From Sisyra terminalis (lineage: Eukaryota > Arthropoda > Insecta > Neuroptera > Sisyridae), in NCBI GenBank assembly GCA_958496175.1, contig OY292276.1, positions 53,395,080 to 53,459,079 of the forward strand: DNA of 64,000 bases, given 5' to 3'. The notes under the pieces were generated by a model. It ran no database searches, was not told where the DNA came from, and worked only from the letters and a program-made list of their open reading frames with translations. This document shows positions 45,101 through 54,511 of this stretch, piece by piece (position 1 is the first letter of the stretch; each line of letters opens with the position of its first letter). The translations under genes and the position numbers were made by a program.

Positions 45101-48100
45101 ACTACTTCTATACGTATAATTTAAGACCAATAGTCTTCATTTTTTTTAAGAATGTATAGGATACCAGACTTATTACAATTAGTATATTATTTTTTTAACT
45201 TTATTTCTAAAACAACAAAAAAAAAATAGACTTATTTATAAATCCATTTAAAAGTAATTGCACTTTGAAATTCTAATTTTGTTCTATGAAATTTAATAGA
45301 TTTACCTGATAGATTTTGTAACTAAACAAATATTCTTATTAACTATTTATTGCCAAATTAATTATTATTTCTTATTATATAGCTTTATTTTTATATATTA
45401 CTTATATATTAATGTTTCGCATTATTGTTAGCATTGATATTGTTATTATAGACTATTATTATTATTCTTATTGCTACTGTTGATTGTTTTTATGATTGTT
45501 GCTATTCCTACAAGAATTACTATTATTGTTGTTGTTGCTATTGATTGTTAAAAGTCTTTTTTGTACTTAGACAGCACTAATCTACTGGAACTACTGCTTA
45601 CATGTGATGGTCTATGGATTGAATGCACTTATAGCAATTCTATGCAGATTGTGCAATTTATTTGAAAATAAATAAAAAATTTGTTCTAATATTACTGAAA
45701 AGTGCAATCTTTTAGAGATTTGTTATATAATAGCTATAATTAATTCGATTTTACTAAAAAAAACGTTACGCTTGAAATCTCGCGACTTTATGACCTCATA
45801 ATATTATTTTTATAAATGAAAGATTTGAATATTTTTTTTTAATTTTAATCTCTCAATTTGAAACTCTGAAGAAATAACCGTTTGCAATAAATATTTACAT
45901 CGTTTCAATTAATTTTTTTTGTGAATATATTAATATTAATAAAAAATGAATAAATTAAAGTTTTTTTAATGAAGAAATAGCCATGTACGATGTGCAATTT
46001 TTATAGTTTTTCATTAGTAAATAAAAATTGAATAAAATTATGTTTTAATCCAACTTGTTAATGGTAATTTTCTATTTTTTTTATTTTTTATTTGTAGAAA
46101 TATGCGACAAATGAAAATCAGGATGATTGCCTCCCAAAATATTATGGCAGCTCAACGAAAGGCAAAGCTTCCGGCGAAAATAAGAAGCAAATTATGCCAA
46201 TCGAATCTTCACATTTCACGGCCGTTCTGGTCGCTACCATCGTATTATTTGCCATTGTGATAGTCATAGAAAAAAAATTACCTCCTGGTTTAACAATAAA
46301 CGAAGAAAAGGAACATCCAGATCGATTTATAGCCGAACGGGCCATGAACAATTTGATTGGATTGACCAAACTTGGTCCACGAGTCGCTGGAAGCCATGAG
46401 AACGAAGTGGAAGCTGTTAACTATTTAACAAATTTAATCGAAGATATCATTAAAACTTCCCAAGATATTCATGTGATAGAATATGATGTTTTTAAATCAA
46501 GCGGTGCTTTTACTTTAGATTTCCTCGATGGATTTACAAACGTTTATAGAGACGTTCAAAGTGTAGTTGTTAAAATCGGTTCTAGAATTAATTCACCGCA
46601 TAGTTTATTAATTAATTGCCATTTTGATAGCGTTGCTGATAGTCCAGGTGATGTTTTTTTACTTAAAAATAATTAATTGGTTTATGTTAACAATTTTATG
46701 TTGTAGGAGCCAGCGATGATGGAGCTGCCTGTGCTGTTATGTTAGAAATGTTTCGAGTTTTATCGAAATCAAAAAAATTACTTCGACATAATGTGATTTT
46801 TTTATTTAATGGTGCTGAAGAAAATATAATGCAAGCTTCCCATGGCTTTGTAACGAATCACAAATGGGCCAAAGAAATAAAAGCGTTTATTAATCTCGAG
46901 GCTTGTGGAGCTGGTGGTCGAGAATTGCTGTTCCAAGCCGGACCTAACAATCCTTGGATTTTGGAAACATACTCGGAAATGGTTCCTTATCCTTACGCAT
47001 CCTCCTTGGCACAGGAGATATTTGAAAGTGGGATAATTCCGGGAGAAACTGACTATCGAATATTTCGAGATTTTGGAAATGCGTCAGGTTTTAACAAGAA
47101 AAAAATGCTTTTGTTAGATTTTAACGTTGATTTTTTGTAAATATTTTTAGGGGTGGATTTTGCGTGGTCGACTAATGGTTATGTGTATCATACACTATTT
47201 GATACTGTTAATAATATTCCTTTGGGATCACTTCAACGTACAGGTGATAATATTTTAGCATTGGCTCGTGGAATGGCTAATGGATATCAAATGGACGATA
47301 TCGAAAAGTATCGAGAGGGAAATTTAGTTTTCTTTGACTTTTTGGGAGCGTTTGTCGTTCGATGGTCTGAATATGTTTCGAATTTTATCAATATATCAAC
47401 GTTTTTGTTTGCTATTTTCACAATGTATAAAAATTATTCCGTACTATCAAAAGGTAATATTGTAAAAATTCTTTGAAAATCAAAAGCCCATTTAAAATAA
47501 TAAAATTTAACCATTTTTTTCCAGAATTAAAAGGAGCTACATATGTTAAATACGTTTTTACTTCGTCAGGATTTTTATTTTTATCCTGGCTCACTGCTAT
47601 TATCACGGTTATTTTTGTAGCATTATCGTTATCAGGTGTGGGAAGAACAATGAGTTGGTTCTCTCGTCCTGTATGGCTTTTATTTATATACATTATCCCA
47701 ACCATGTGTTCATCAATGGTTGTTTTATTAATAACGGCAAGAAAATATTTTAAGGTATAATTCTAGCAATAAACAGCGCTTCTCAAACTTAGTATCGATA
47801 TACAAAAAACTTGCTATCTGATATAGGAATCGTTTATTTTGAAAGTGGGTTACGTCCATTTCAAGAACAATCTCTATAGTATTATCATTTTTAACCATAG
47901 GAACATAATATACTAAGGAGGAGGGAATAATTGGCGTTTTTGTTTACAACTAAAATGAAATCAGTAATTTCTGAAAACCTAGCAGTTAAATAATTAACTT
48001 ACTTTGTTCTAGTTACAAGAAGAAGAACCACCATATAGACCGTCCTTAAAATGGACTTACGCCACTTTCAAAATAAACGAGTCATTTAAAGGATCTAGCA

Positions 48101-51100
48101 TATTAAGCATTGGAAAACTGCACTTACATCTAATGAAGGAATCTTACCTTGTTTTTCATCTAAGATAGCCATATACTTAATCTCACACCCCTAACCCGTA
48201 TAGTGAGGGAATAATGGAGGTCCTTTATAATAAGGCTAGTGGCGTAGCTACCTAGGGGCTTGGCGGAGCAGTGCCCCGGGGCCCTCAAGCTCAGGGGGCC
48301 CTCGAATCCCTACCAGAAATCTCGATCGAACTGAACTTTTGGAAAATCAGTTGGAAGTTCACCAACTATGTAAGGAAATAATGAGCAAATATGGACCTCT
48401 GTCAAGTTAGCATTCGACTTTTACAAATTAAAATTTTAAATATATTTTTAGATAGCCTTTTGTTTGTACTTGATTGTACCGAAAAAAATTTCATTTATAC
48501 CTCAACCGAAAAAAAGTTATTAAATTTTTAAAAATCGATAGCCCCCCATTGTTACATTTTTCAAAAATTTAACGGCCATAGATAGACCTTTACACGTAGA
48601 GGATTGTACCGAAAAAAATTTGTTTCTAACTTTAACCCAAAAAAAATTATGAGCGATTTTGTGAATGCACTTATTCCATTGAAAATAAAGTTTTCCGGCT
48701 ACTATGGATTTTCCTTGAGAGATTTTCCAAATCCAAAGGCGGTACAATCTAGCTACGGAGGCGCTGAGGATTGTACCGAAAAAATTATCCTTCTAATTCT
48801 ATTGCAACGGTAGGCATAAAGACTTTTGTATGAGTAATTAGACTCCCATTACTTTTTTGATTAAATTGCAATAAAGTAATTTTAGTCTAATTACTCATAC
48901 AAAATATTTTATAACTACCGTTGGAATAAAGTTAGAAGGATAATTTTTTCGGTACAATCCTCAGCGCCTCCGTAGCTAGATTGTACCGCCTTTGGATTTG
49001 GAAAATCTCTCATGAAAAATCCTTAGTAGCCGGAAAACTCTATTTTCTTTCCGGTTTAGGTACAAACGAAAATTTAACCGGTTTCATCAACTAGAGACCA
49101 GCACCCCGGAGAATCCGCAAAAAAATTCGTTTATACCTCAACAGAAACAAAATTATGGCCGTTTTTACAGTTTCAACAATGAAGTAATTAGGATCTAATT
49201 ACTCATACAAAATCCTTTATAACTACCGTTGGAATGAAGTTAGAAGGATAATTTATTCGATACAATCCTCAGCGCCACAGTAGCTTGTACCGCTTTTGGA
49301 TTTGGAAAATCTCTCAAGGAAAAACCGTAGTAGCCGGAAAACTCTATTTTCAATGGAATAAGTACATTCACAAAATCGCTCATATTTTTTTTTTTGGGTT
49401 AAAGTTAACAACAAATTTTTTTCGGTACAATCCTCTACGTGTAAAGGCCTATCTATGGCCGTTAAATTTTTAAAAAAATCTAACAATGGGGAGCTATCGA
49501 TTTTTAAAAATTTAATAACTTTTTTTCGGTTGAGGTATAAACGAAATTTTTTTCGGTACAATCAAGTACAAACAAAAGGCTATTTAAAAACATATTTAAA
49601 ATTTTAATTTGTAAAAGTCGGGTGCTAACTTGACAGAGGTCAAATATGGAGTGCTCGAATGCGACCTAACGGGAAGTATTTACAGCAATGTTATTAGTCT
49701 TTACAACTCCTGACACTTCTGCAGCAGCTGAAAAGTCATTTAGTAAATTAAAAATAAAAAATTGTTTGAGAAATAATATGAGCCAAATTTGGCTCCGACA
49801 TTTATCGCTAATAGCAATTGAAAATAAAACCGCATCAAGCCTGGATTTAAACGAAGTCATTGATACTTTTGCGAAAATTGAAACTAGGAAAAAATTGTAA
49901 ATATAATTATTATTTAGTCAGTGGGTAGGCCCGACCTTTATATAATAAACCCTTAAATCTTCTCAATTTCGTTTTATTAGCCAAACCTACACCAAGTATT
50001 AATTGTAATTTATGTTGTTACTGCTTAATATTTTTATTACCTGCCCTGCAGTGCACAAAAAAGAGCTTGAGTAGCTTAGCATTTTTAAAGTATTTGTATA
50101 TTTCATATTTTTATTTGATAAAACCTAATCAGTTTATATAGCAGTGGGGCCCCATTTTTTAATTTGCTCCACGGCCCTTGGTTACCTAGCTACGCCACTG
50201 AATAAGGCTAGATTCTTTATAATAATTTTAGTACTAATTTTCATACATGATGCTCTTAGAAAATAGTCAGTATTACTTAAGGTGTCAATTCAATTTAAAA
50301 GTTATTTTCTTTTTGTAAAAATTTAGTCAGGACAATAGAAGTTTGGGAAACGCTGTATTTTTATAATTATTTGCTTTAAAATATATAAAATAAATTTTGT
50401 TTTCCTAGAGTTTATATTCTCCTTGGACGGTATTTCAATTTTATTACGATGGCTGCTTATTAATTTGGGCTATATCTCTTCTATGCTGTATCGTTATGAA
50501 ATTCCGATCTGGATTTATACCATTGCTATGGGTTTCATTTTTATCCCTTGGAAATTATTTACAACATTTTATTTTTCGTCGATGGAAAAGTAAAAACAAA
50601 TTAAATTGAAATTAATGTGATTGTTATAATTTTTTTTTATTTTTAGATTGGAAATGGATTTTATATCATGTTGCAATTGTATTTGTTCCATTTACACAAA
50701 GCTTTTATTTATTGTTAGGTGCTTTTAATCTATTTGTTCCCATAATGGGAAGAACCGGTGCCGGTAATAATTCCGAATTGATGATTGCTGTGATGGTTGG
50801 CCTATTCTTTGGCTTGTTATATAGTTTCATATCACCATTGGTAGTACTCGTTCGACATCCGGAAAGAATTTTAAGTTTAATAATGGGACTGTTTCATGTG
50901 TCAATGGGAATTTTAATTTTAACACCACTAGGTTTCCCCTATTCTGGAGACGTAACCGCACCAGCTCCGCAACGATTTATGGTTTTGGTACTGGAATTTA
51001 TGATTTAATAAATCAATATATTACATTTGAAATTGTTTTAGCATACGAATAAAACTTTTGTTGATTTTGCGGGAGTTACACGTCGATCCGAAACTGGTTA

Positions 51101-54100
51101 TTGGTTTGTTGATTTGGATATAAATAGTCCTTATTCAATTAGTCATCAAGTTCCTGAGATTTTAAGAGCCGAACCGGTTATTGATGATTGTGATAATGAG
51201 ATTTATTGTGGTTTACCCTATTTGTTGCCAGTGCGTCATTTTATATGGAAAACACATTGGATGTCAGCCCCTGCTCCAATAATTCCTATGCCCACAAATT
51301 TTCAAGTTACTTCCAAGGAAAAAATCAACGATACTATTCTAAGAATATCTGTGAACGTTACAGGTTTATTGAGAAGAAATTTTTTGAGTTTTTGACGTTC
51401 AAGTATATGTAATTTTAGGGCCTGATCATATGGGTATTATGTTATCACCTCTTCCAAATATAAATTTAATTAGTTGGACAATTGTGGACGGAAAACCTTT
51501 GAAAGGTGAACATTGGAATGGTAGAGAATCCTATTTTATATATTATGCCTATGCTGCCAAACCTAAACCTTTATCGTTCAGTATGGATTTTAAGGTAGGA
51601 TTCCTAGTAATTAAAAGAGATGTTTTTTTTTTGCAAACTAGTTAATAAAAGTCTGAGTTCCAAGATATATTGATAAGAAACATTAGTTTTTTGTATTAAA
51701 TAACGCATGATTTTTAAAAAAGTTCAAATATTCCAAAAACGGGTGTATTTTTAGCTTTAGTTTTCTAAGATTTAATATAAAATTAAGGGCGGTACAATTG
51801 CACAAGAGCTTCATATTTTGTCCATCTGTAGATATTATCTTTGCATATCGTTTTAAATCATGCAATATAGAAATTAATGTCAATAATTAATTGAAAAATG
51901 ATGAAAATAATATTAAAATGCTCATTTTTTTATGAAATTTCTTTTCATTTACCATATAAGCTTGTAAAATACAAGAGATCAATTAAATATTTATAAAAGG
52001 GTACCAATAGATCCACTTACTGGTTAAGAAATCCAGCTTTTACTATATAAAATATATAAAAAAAATATTTAAAATAAACGAAAATTCGAGAACAGGTTTT
52101 GAAGTTAAATTTACTATTATTTTCAACTGGTAGCATACAAATTCTATCAAATCTGGTAGTTACAAAAAATTATTTAAAACCCAACCAAAAGTATGTATCC
52201 TTTTTTTCGTTGATACTTCAAAGGATATTTTTCAAATTAGATATCAGTTCTTTGCAATCTTTAAGAGCTTTAATATATCCAAAATGAACTTGAATATATC
52301 TTATTAAGATTTATAATACGTATAGAGTTTTTGATATTTAATAATAATATCGTTAATTTAATGTTAAAAAGTATTTTAATTGAAGTCTATTTTAAAACAA
52401 TTTAATTTGGATTGGCAATATTAAAGTTCATAATTTGGATTTTATGAGAACACTTAAAATGCATAATGTTCTTATATGAGTTTTTGCATGTATTAGCCAA
52501 ACTGTTTAAACTATATACTAATGGCGCGAAATTTAAAGTAAGATAGCTGAACTGTTTACGACATGTTGAGAGAAGATTCATTTAATTTTTGATTTACTAT
52601 AATGAAAAATATGTAAATCTATTAAGTAATTATTGATATATATTTGGATTGATCTTATTGTTCAATATTTGACTTTTATGGGAATATGTATAATGGAATA
52701 ATGGTCATATATGAGGTTTTGCATACATTAGCCAAACTGTTTAAGCTATATACTAAGTGGCGCGGAATTTAAAATAAAGATAGCTGGACTATTTCCATCA
52801 TATTGAGAGATGATTCAATTAATGTTTTGATATTTATGGTTTATAATAATGAAAAATATGTAAATCTAATTAGTAATTAAGTAAGGTTGTTCAGAAATGA
52901 AATTCAGATTGATTTTTGATTTGTTAGATAAGTTTAATTGATTATTTTACTTGTAATATGGTAGGAGCAACGTAAGTTATTTTTAAAAAGTTATTTGCTA
53001 AATGTATATTCATTAGACTGATTCCAAAAAAATGATGACTTTTTTTTTTTTAATTATATCGAAAATATTATTGGGAATGACAAAAAAAATCTTGTGAAAG
53101 TTTAAGCTCTTGATATTAATATTAAGAGGTGCCGCATCGCAAATTTCAATTTTCCATTTAAATAACATGGGAACAATATTCTCTTCACTTTGGAATTTTA
53201 TAGCTCACGTTGGTGACAATATTTCGGAATGACCAAGGTAAATTCTTGTAGAAAATTAAATGATCTATGAAAAAGGTCTCTTACAAGTTTTTGATATATT
53301 TATTCCTTCAAAAGTTATTCGAGGTCAAAGTTGAACTAAAGAGAAATTTTAATATTTTTTCAATTTTTTGACGCAACCATCAATGTTATGAGAAAATTTT
53401 TAAGGACATTTTTTGTTAAGCACTTTTTTCCTATAACTTATCTCTTTAAAAGTTTTTGATATTTTTCACAGGTCCTAAGTTATTTAATTAAAATAAAAAA
53501 AAAAAATATATGTTAAAAATATAATAATTCAATGAATTTTCAGTTTAATGTAAATAACTTAGGACCTGTAAAAAATATCAAAATCTTTTATAGAGAAAAG
53601 TTATTGGAAAAAAAGTGCTCTACAAAAAATGTCCCATAAAATTTTCTCATAAATTTGATGGTTGCGTCAAAAAATTGAAAAAAATATTAAAATTTCTCTT
53701 TAGTTCAACTTTGACCATGAATAACTTTTGAAGAAATAAATTTATCAAAAACTTGTACCAGACCTTTTTTGTAGATCGTTCAATTTTCTACAAGAATATA
53801 CCTTGGTCTTGGTTATTCCAAAATATTGTCACCAACGTGAGCTGTAAAATTCCAAAGTGCAAGAGAATATTGTTCCCAGGACTTGGCCCAATTATGCAGA
53901 AGTCCGCTTCCTAAAGTTTTATAGAGATATGTTATAGGAAAAAAAGTGGTCTACAAAAAATGTCCTTTAAAATTTTCTCATAAAATTGATGGTTGCGTCA
54001 AGAGAATGTTATTTAAATGGAAAATCGAAATTTGCGATGCGACACCTCTTAATATTAATATTTAGAGCTTAAACTTTCACAGGATTTTTTTTTGTCATTC

Positions 54101-54511
54101 CCAACAAAATTTTCGATATAATTAAGGAAAAAAAAAATCATCCATTTTGTTTGAATCAGTCTAATATTCATCTTTATGTTTTTAATTCATATTCCTTGAG
54201 ACAATTGATTTCCTAATTTACAAAGAAACATCCATAAAAATATATTAGTTACAGTAAACTTTTCAATGATATATATAATATAAATGATGTTTTATGTCTA
54301 TTTTCTCATGAAAATTGCAATAAATTTACTAAATACTTTTTAGGTAAGTAAAAATCACACCAATGAGCCAACTTTAGATATTGCTGTATCGGGACATTTT
54401 ATGCACGGACCTAATCAAACATCCGAAACGTTCAAGAAGTTCCTCGGACAATTTCCCAAGTGGACAGCAATTACCGCTTGGACTGCCACGTTTACATCTT
54501 ATCGAATTTAA
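34268..54511 (+). CDS. ERMP1: Endoplasmic reticulum metallopeptidase 1-like protein (M28 family), complete
   Basis: ERMP1 is a multi-pass ER membrane protein with a zinc exopeptidase (M28) domain facing the lumen. Exons: 34268-34285 (candidate), 46098-46647, 46707-47087, 47151-47453, 47525-47754, 50409-50589, 50647-50987, 51042-51363, 51419-51594, 54344-54511. All splice phases agree and the total is 2670 nt, 889 residues, normal for the family. Residues 45-63 form an N-terminal membrane anchor. The zinc site is complete: H181 in CHFDS, D193 in ASDDGA, E227/E228 in NGAEEN, E254 in NLEACG and H330 in YVYHT. Seven to eight membrane helices follow in residues about 400-650, then a luminal C-terminal domain. 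The gene looks intact despite transposons in introns 1, 5 and 9. Confidence 0.93.
34286..35217. other. Start of presumed ERMP1 intron 1
   Basis: AT-rich sequence with no recognised feature. Confidence 0.3.
35883..36122 (+). pseudogene. GIY-YIG endonuclease domain of the Penelope-like element
   Basis: The frame reads [20 protein letters not shown], the GIY-YIG core in its Penelope form, then LGSRIYQHE with the conserved Arg and Glu region, and [16 protein letters not shown]. It is cut at about 36122 where Helitron-like sequence and a TA microsatellite begin, so the end of the domain is lost. The upstream reverse transcriptase is absent. Confidence 0.8.
36126..36179. repeat. (TA)n microsatellite
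   Basis: About 27 uninterrupted TA units expanded from the AT-rich Helitron 5' end. Confidence 0.95.
36493..36708 (+). pseudogene. Helitron replication protein, N-terminal zinc-finger fragment
   Basis: The frame contains [13 protein letters not shown], then [13 protein letters not shown] and, near the end, [17 protein letters not shown]. This is the cysteine-rich region that precedes the Rep/helicase domains in animal Helitron proteins. It stops at 36706 and the HUH nuclease and helicase domains do not follow, so it is a short remnant. Confidence 0.75.
37741..37830. repeat. Low-complexity T/A tract
   Basis: Runs of ATTATTT and TTTATTT without other content. Confidence 0.8.
38079..38720. other. 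Unassigned DNA in presumed ERMP1 intron 1
   Basis: No gene or repeat was recognised. Confidence 0.3.
38726..38893 (+). mobile_element. tRNA-derived SINE, well preserved
   Basis: The head TAGCCTAGGTGGCCGAATGG carries the A box and GGGTTCGATTCTTG the B box. The body ATTTCTCGATCACGG and CCTAGAGTCGCTAAAGACC, and the end GGCGACAGTAAATAACAATTAAAAATAAA, match the other copies; the A-rich tail is expected for a SINE. Confidence 0.8.
39145..40015. mobile_element. Diverged copy of the TTCGGTACAATCC foldback family, with nested MITE
   Basis: Sequence from GTACTTGATTACACCGAAAAAGG through ATCGATAGCCCCCCATTGTTA and TTTTTTTCGGTACAATCCTCAGCG matches the foldback element at 48395-49640. It is shorter and more diverged, and is interrupted by a palindromic insertion at about 39302-39531. 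Confidence 0.65.
39302..39531. mobile_element. Palindromic MITE nested in the foldback copy
   Basis: AGTGTACTTTAGCACACCCAC at 39310 is inverted as GTGGGTGTGCTAAAGTACACT ending at 39523, and the arms pair over about 75 bp (through TTTTTAATTTAATTCGCGAT). Comparison with the uninterrupted family copy at 48.6 kb shows that about 230 bp were inserted. Confidence 0.7.
40430..40680. repeat. Foldback-family fragment
   Basis: It shares TTTTTTGTAGAGCATTAAATTT, CGATGCGGAAGATCTTCC and TTAAGAGCTCATACT with the elements at 848 and 53014. One arm only is present. Confidence 0.5.
40681..41274. other. Unassigned DNA
   Basis: A minus-strand stretch near 40880-40960 reads [11 protein letters not shown], weakly like a retroelement integrase core, but nothing else supports it. 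Confidence 0.25.
41594..42768. mobile_element. DNA transposon with TTA duplication inserted in the reverse transcriptase
   Basis: The inverted ends are CACTGATCAAC (41594) and GTTGATCAGTG (ending 42768), continued by a shared TGTAACAAGAAAA word on both sides. The flanking 3-bp duplication is TTA. Removing the element and one TTA restores the host reading frame across the site, which confirms the borders. It encodes on the minus strand a decayed copy of a gene family described in the next entry. A 3-bp TTA duplication suggests a PIF/Harbinger or ISL2EU-like enzyme, but no transposase is recognisable. Confidence 0.8.
41835..42620 (-). pseudogene. Decayed copy of a widespread uncharacterised arthropod protein family
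   Basis: The minus strand, in changing frames, encodes [20 protein letters not shown] (about 42600), [98 protein letters not shown], then [12 protein letters not shown] and [21 protein letters not shown] know this set of motifs from many uncharacterised multi-copy proteins in insects and other invertebrates, often taken as transposon-associated. Its function is unknown. At least three frame changes and several stops break this copy, and a stretch after CEWDS is deleted. Confidence 0.75.
43464..46097. other. Last part of presumed ERMP1 intron 1
   Basis: AT-rich, with a trinucleotide-like ATT/GTT tract at about 45430-45560 and a possible mariner relic near 44400. No gene is evident. Confidence 0.35.
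44490..44680 (+). pseudogene. Possible mariner transposase C-terminal relic
   Basis: In shifting frames the plus strand gives [14 protein letters not shown] then [10 protein letters not shown], and later AIEVDYIID. These resemble the mariner C-terminal signature (APSDYHLF...L..GK.F followed by a W/VI...DYF end). No terminal repeats were found, so this is tentative. Confidence 0.35.
46098..46647 (+). CDS. ERMP1: ERMP1 exon 2: membrane anchor and start of peptidase domain
   Basis: Acceptor TTTGTAG before 46098, donor CCAG|GTGATG after 46647, phase 0 in and phase 1 out. Encodes a polar cytosolic tail, the anchor ([17 protein letters not shown]), the M28 start ([20 protein letters not shown]) and the first zinc ligand in CHFDS. 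Confidence 0.95.
46707..47087 (+). CDS. ERMP1: ERMP1 exon 3: catalytic centre
   Basis: Phase 1 at both ends. Encodes [14 protein letters not shown] with the bridging aspartate, FLFNGAEEN with the catalytic and zinc glutamates, and [18 protein letters not shown]. It ends in the FRDFGNASG loop. Confidence 0.95.
47151..47453 (+). CDS. ERMP1: ERMP1 exon 4: last zinc ligand and first inner membrane helix
   Basis: Phase 1 at both ends. Starts [18 protein letters not shown], giving the final histidine ligand, and ends in a hydrophobic segment ([15 protein letters not shown]). Confidence 0.95.
47525..47754 (+). CDS. ERMP1: ERMP1 exon 5: membrane helices
   Basis: Phase 1 in, phase 0 out (AAG|GTATAA). 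Encodes two hydrophobic helices ([20 protein letters not shown] and [20 protein letters not shown]). Confidence 0.93.
47828..48087. mobile_element. MITE of about 260 bp, copy 2
   Basis: The inverted ends TCGTTTATTTTGAAAGTGG and CCACTTTCAAAATAAACGA enclose sequence nearly identical to 24832-25096 (CAATCTCTATAGTATTATCATT, AAGGAGGAGGGAATAATTGG). It lies in ERMP1 intron 5, just after exon 5. Confidence 0.8.
48395..49640. mobile_element. Foldback element with 9-bp target duplication, nested in the hAT copy
   Basis: The terminal 17 bp ACCTCTGTCAAGTTAGC are perfectly inverted at 49640, and the duplication is 9 bp: CAAATATGG (48386-48394 and 49641-49649). The arms pair over more than 300 bp, and the middle has a further inverted set (AATCCTCAGCGC... 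GATTGTACCG words at 48730-49030 and 49250-49340). Nine-base duplications and long inverted repeats fit a Mutator-like or foldback type. There is no transposase. Related sequence lies at 39145-40015. Confidence 0.88.
49688..49900 (+). pseudogene. hAT transposase, C-terminal dimerisation region
   Basis: The frame contains [13 protein letters not shown], the hAT dimerisation signature, then [18 protein letters not shown] and [18 protein letters not shown], ending in a stop at 49898. The upstream zinc finger and DDE core are missing. Confidence 0.85.
50409..50589 (+). CDS. ERMP1: ERMP1 exon 6: membrane helices
   Basis: Acceptor TTTCCTAG, donor AAAA|GTAAAA, phase 0 in and phase 1 out. Encodes [15 protein letters not shown] and two helices ([13 protein letters not shown] and [12 protein letters not shown]). 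No standalone ORF longer than 60 codons marks it; it is found by splice phase. Confidence 0.9.
50647..50987 (+). CDS. ERMP1: ERMP1 exon 7: membrane helices
   Basis: Phase 1 in, phase 0 out (TTG|GTACTG). Encodes three hydrophobic segments ([52 protein letters not shown]) and the polar loop [10 protein letters not shown]. Confidence 0.93.
51042..51363 (+). CDS. ERMP1: ERMP1 exon 8: luminal C-terminal domain
   Basis: Phase 0 in, phase 1 out. Encodes [11 protein letters not shown] then [13 protein letters not shown] and the paired-cysteine region [14 protein letters not shown] potential N-glycosylation site (HTNKT) lies at the start. Confidence 0.93.
51419..51594 (+). CDS. ERMP1: ERMP1 exon 9: luminal C-terminal domain
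   Basis: Phase 1 in, phase 0 out (AAG|GTAGGA). Encodes [20 protein letters not shown] and [10 protein letters not shown], a beta-rich region. Confidence 0.93.
52390..52885. repeat. Direct repeat of about 240 bp in ERMP1 intron 9
   Basis: Two copies share TTAGCCAAACTGTTTAA, CTATATACTAA and ATAATGAAAAATATGTAAATCTA (52493 and 52730 starts). Non-coding. Confidence 0.65.
53014..54163. mobile_element. Foldback element of the TAGACTGATTC family, intact, 1.15 kb
   Basis: The ends TAGACTGATTC and GAATCAGTCTA are perfect inverted repeats, flanked by the 8-bp duplication ATATTCAT (53006-53013 and 54164-54171). Arms pair over hundreds of bases with a rearranged right part (near 53900 a block is repeated in a new order). 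The 8-bp duplication fits a hAT-mobilised element. It lies in ERMP1 intron 9, 180 bp before exon 10. Confidence 0.88.
54344..54511 (+). CDS. ERMP1: ERMP1 exon 10: C terminus
   Basis: Acceptor ACTTTTTAG before 54344, phase 0. Encodes [20 protein letters not shown] and ends TSYRI with the stop at 54509-54511. It starts GTAAGT, so the acceptor AG is directly followed by a donor-like word. Confidence 0.92.
   Translation, partial: VSKNHTNEPTLDIAVSGHFMHGPNQTSETFKKFLGQFPKWTAITAWTATFTSYRI

Larger units (their letters stand above)
48237..50200 (+). mobile_element. hAT transposon, 1.96 kb, in ERMP1 intron 5
   Basis: The ends TAGTGGCGTAGCTACC and GGTTACCTAGCTACGCCACTG are inverted, flanked by a perfect 8-bp duplication AATAAGGC (48229-48236 and 50201-50208). 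The right part encodes the end of a hAT transposase (49688-49900). About 1.25 kb of its length is a second, nested foldback element (48395-49640). It is non-autonomous as it stands. Confidence 0.92.

Noticed and set aside
45430..45560. Regular spacing in ATT/GTT tract as a CRISPR-like or satellite array
   Set aside because: It is an imperfect trinucleotide microsatellite; no repeat-spacer structure exists.
48520..49561. Overlapping ORFs at 48520-48813 and 49253-49561 as genes
   Set aside because: They lie in the self-complementary arms of the foldback element and mirror each other; no protein family is recognisable.
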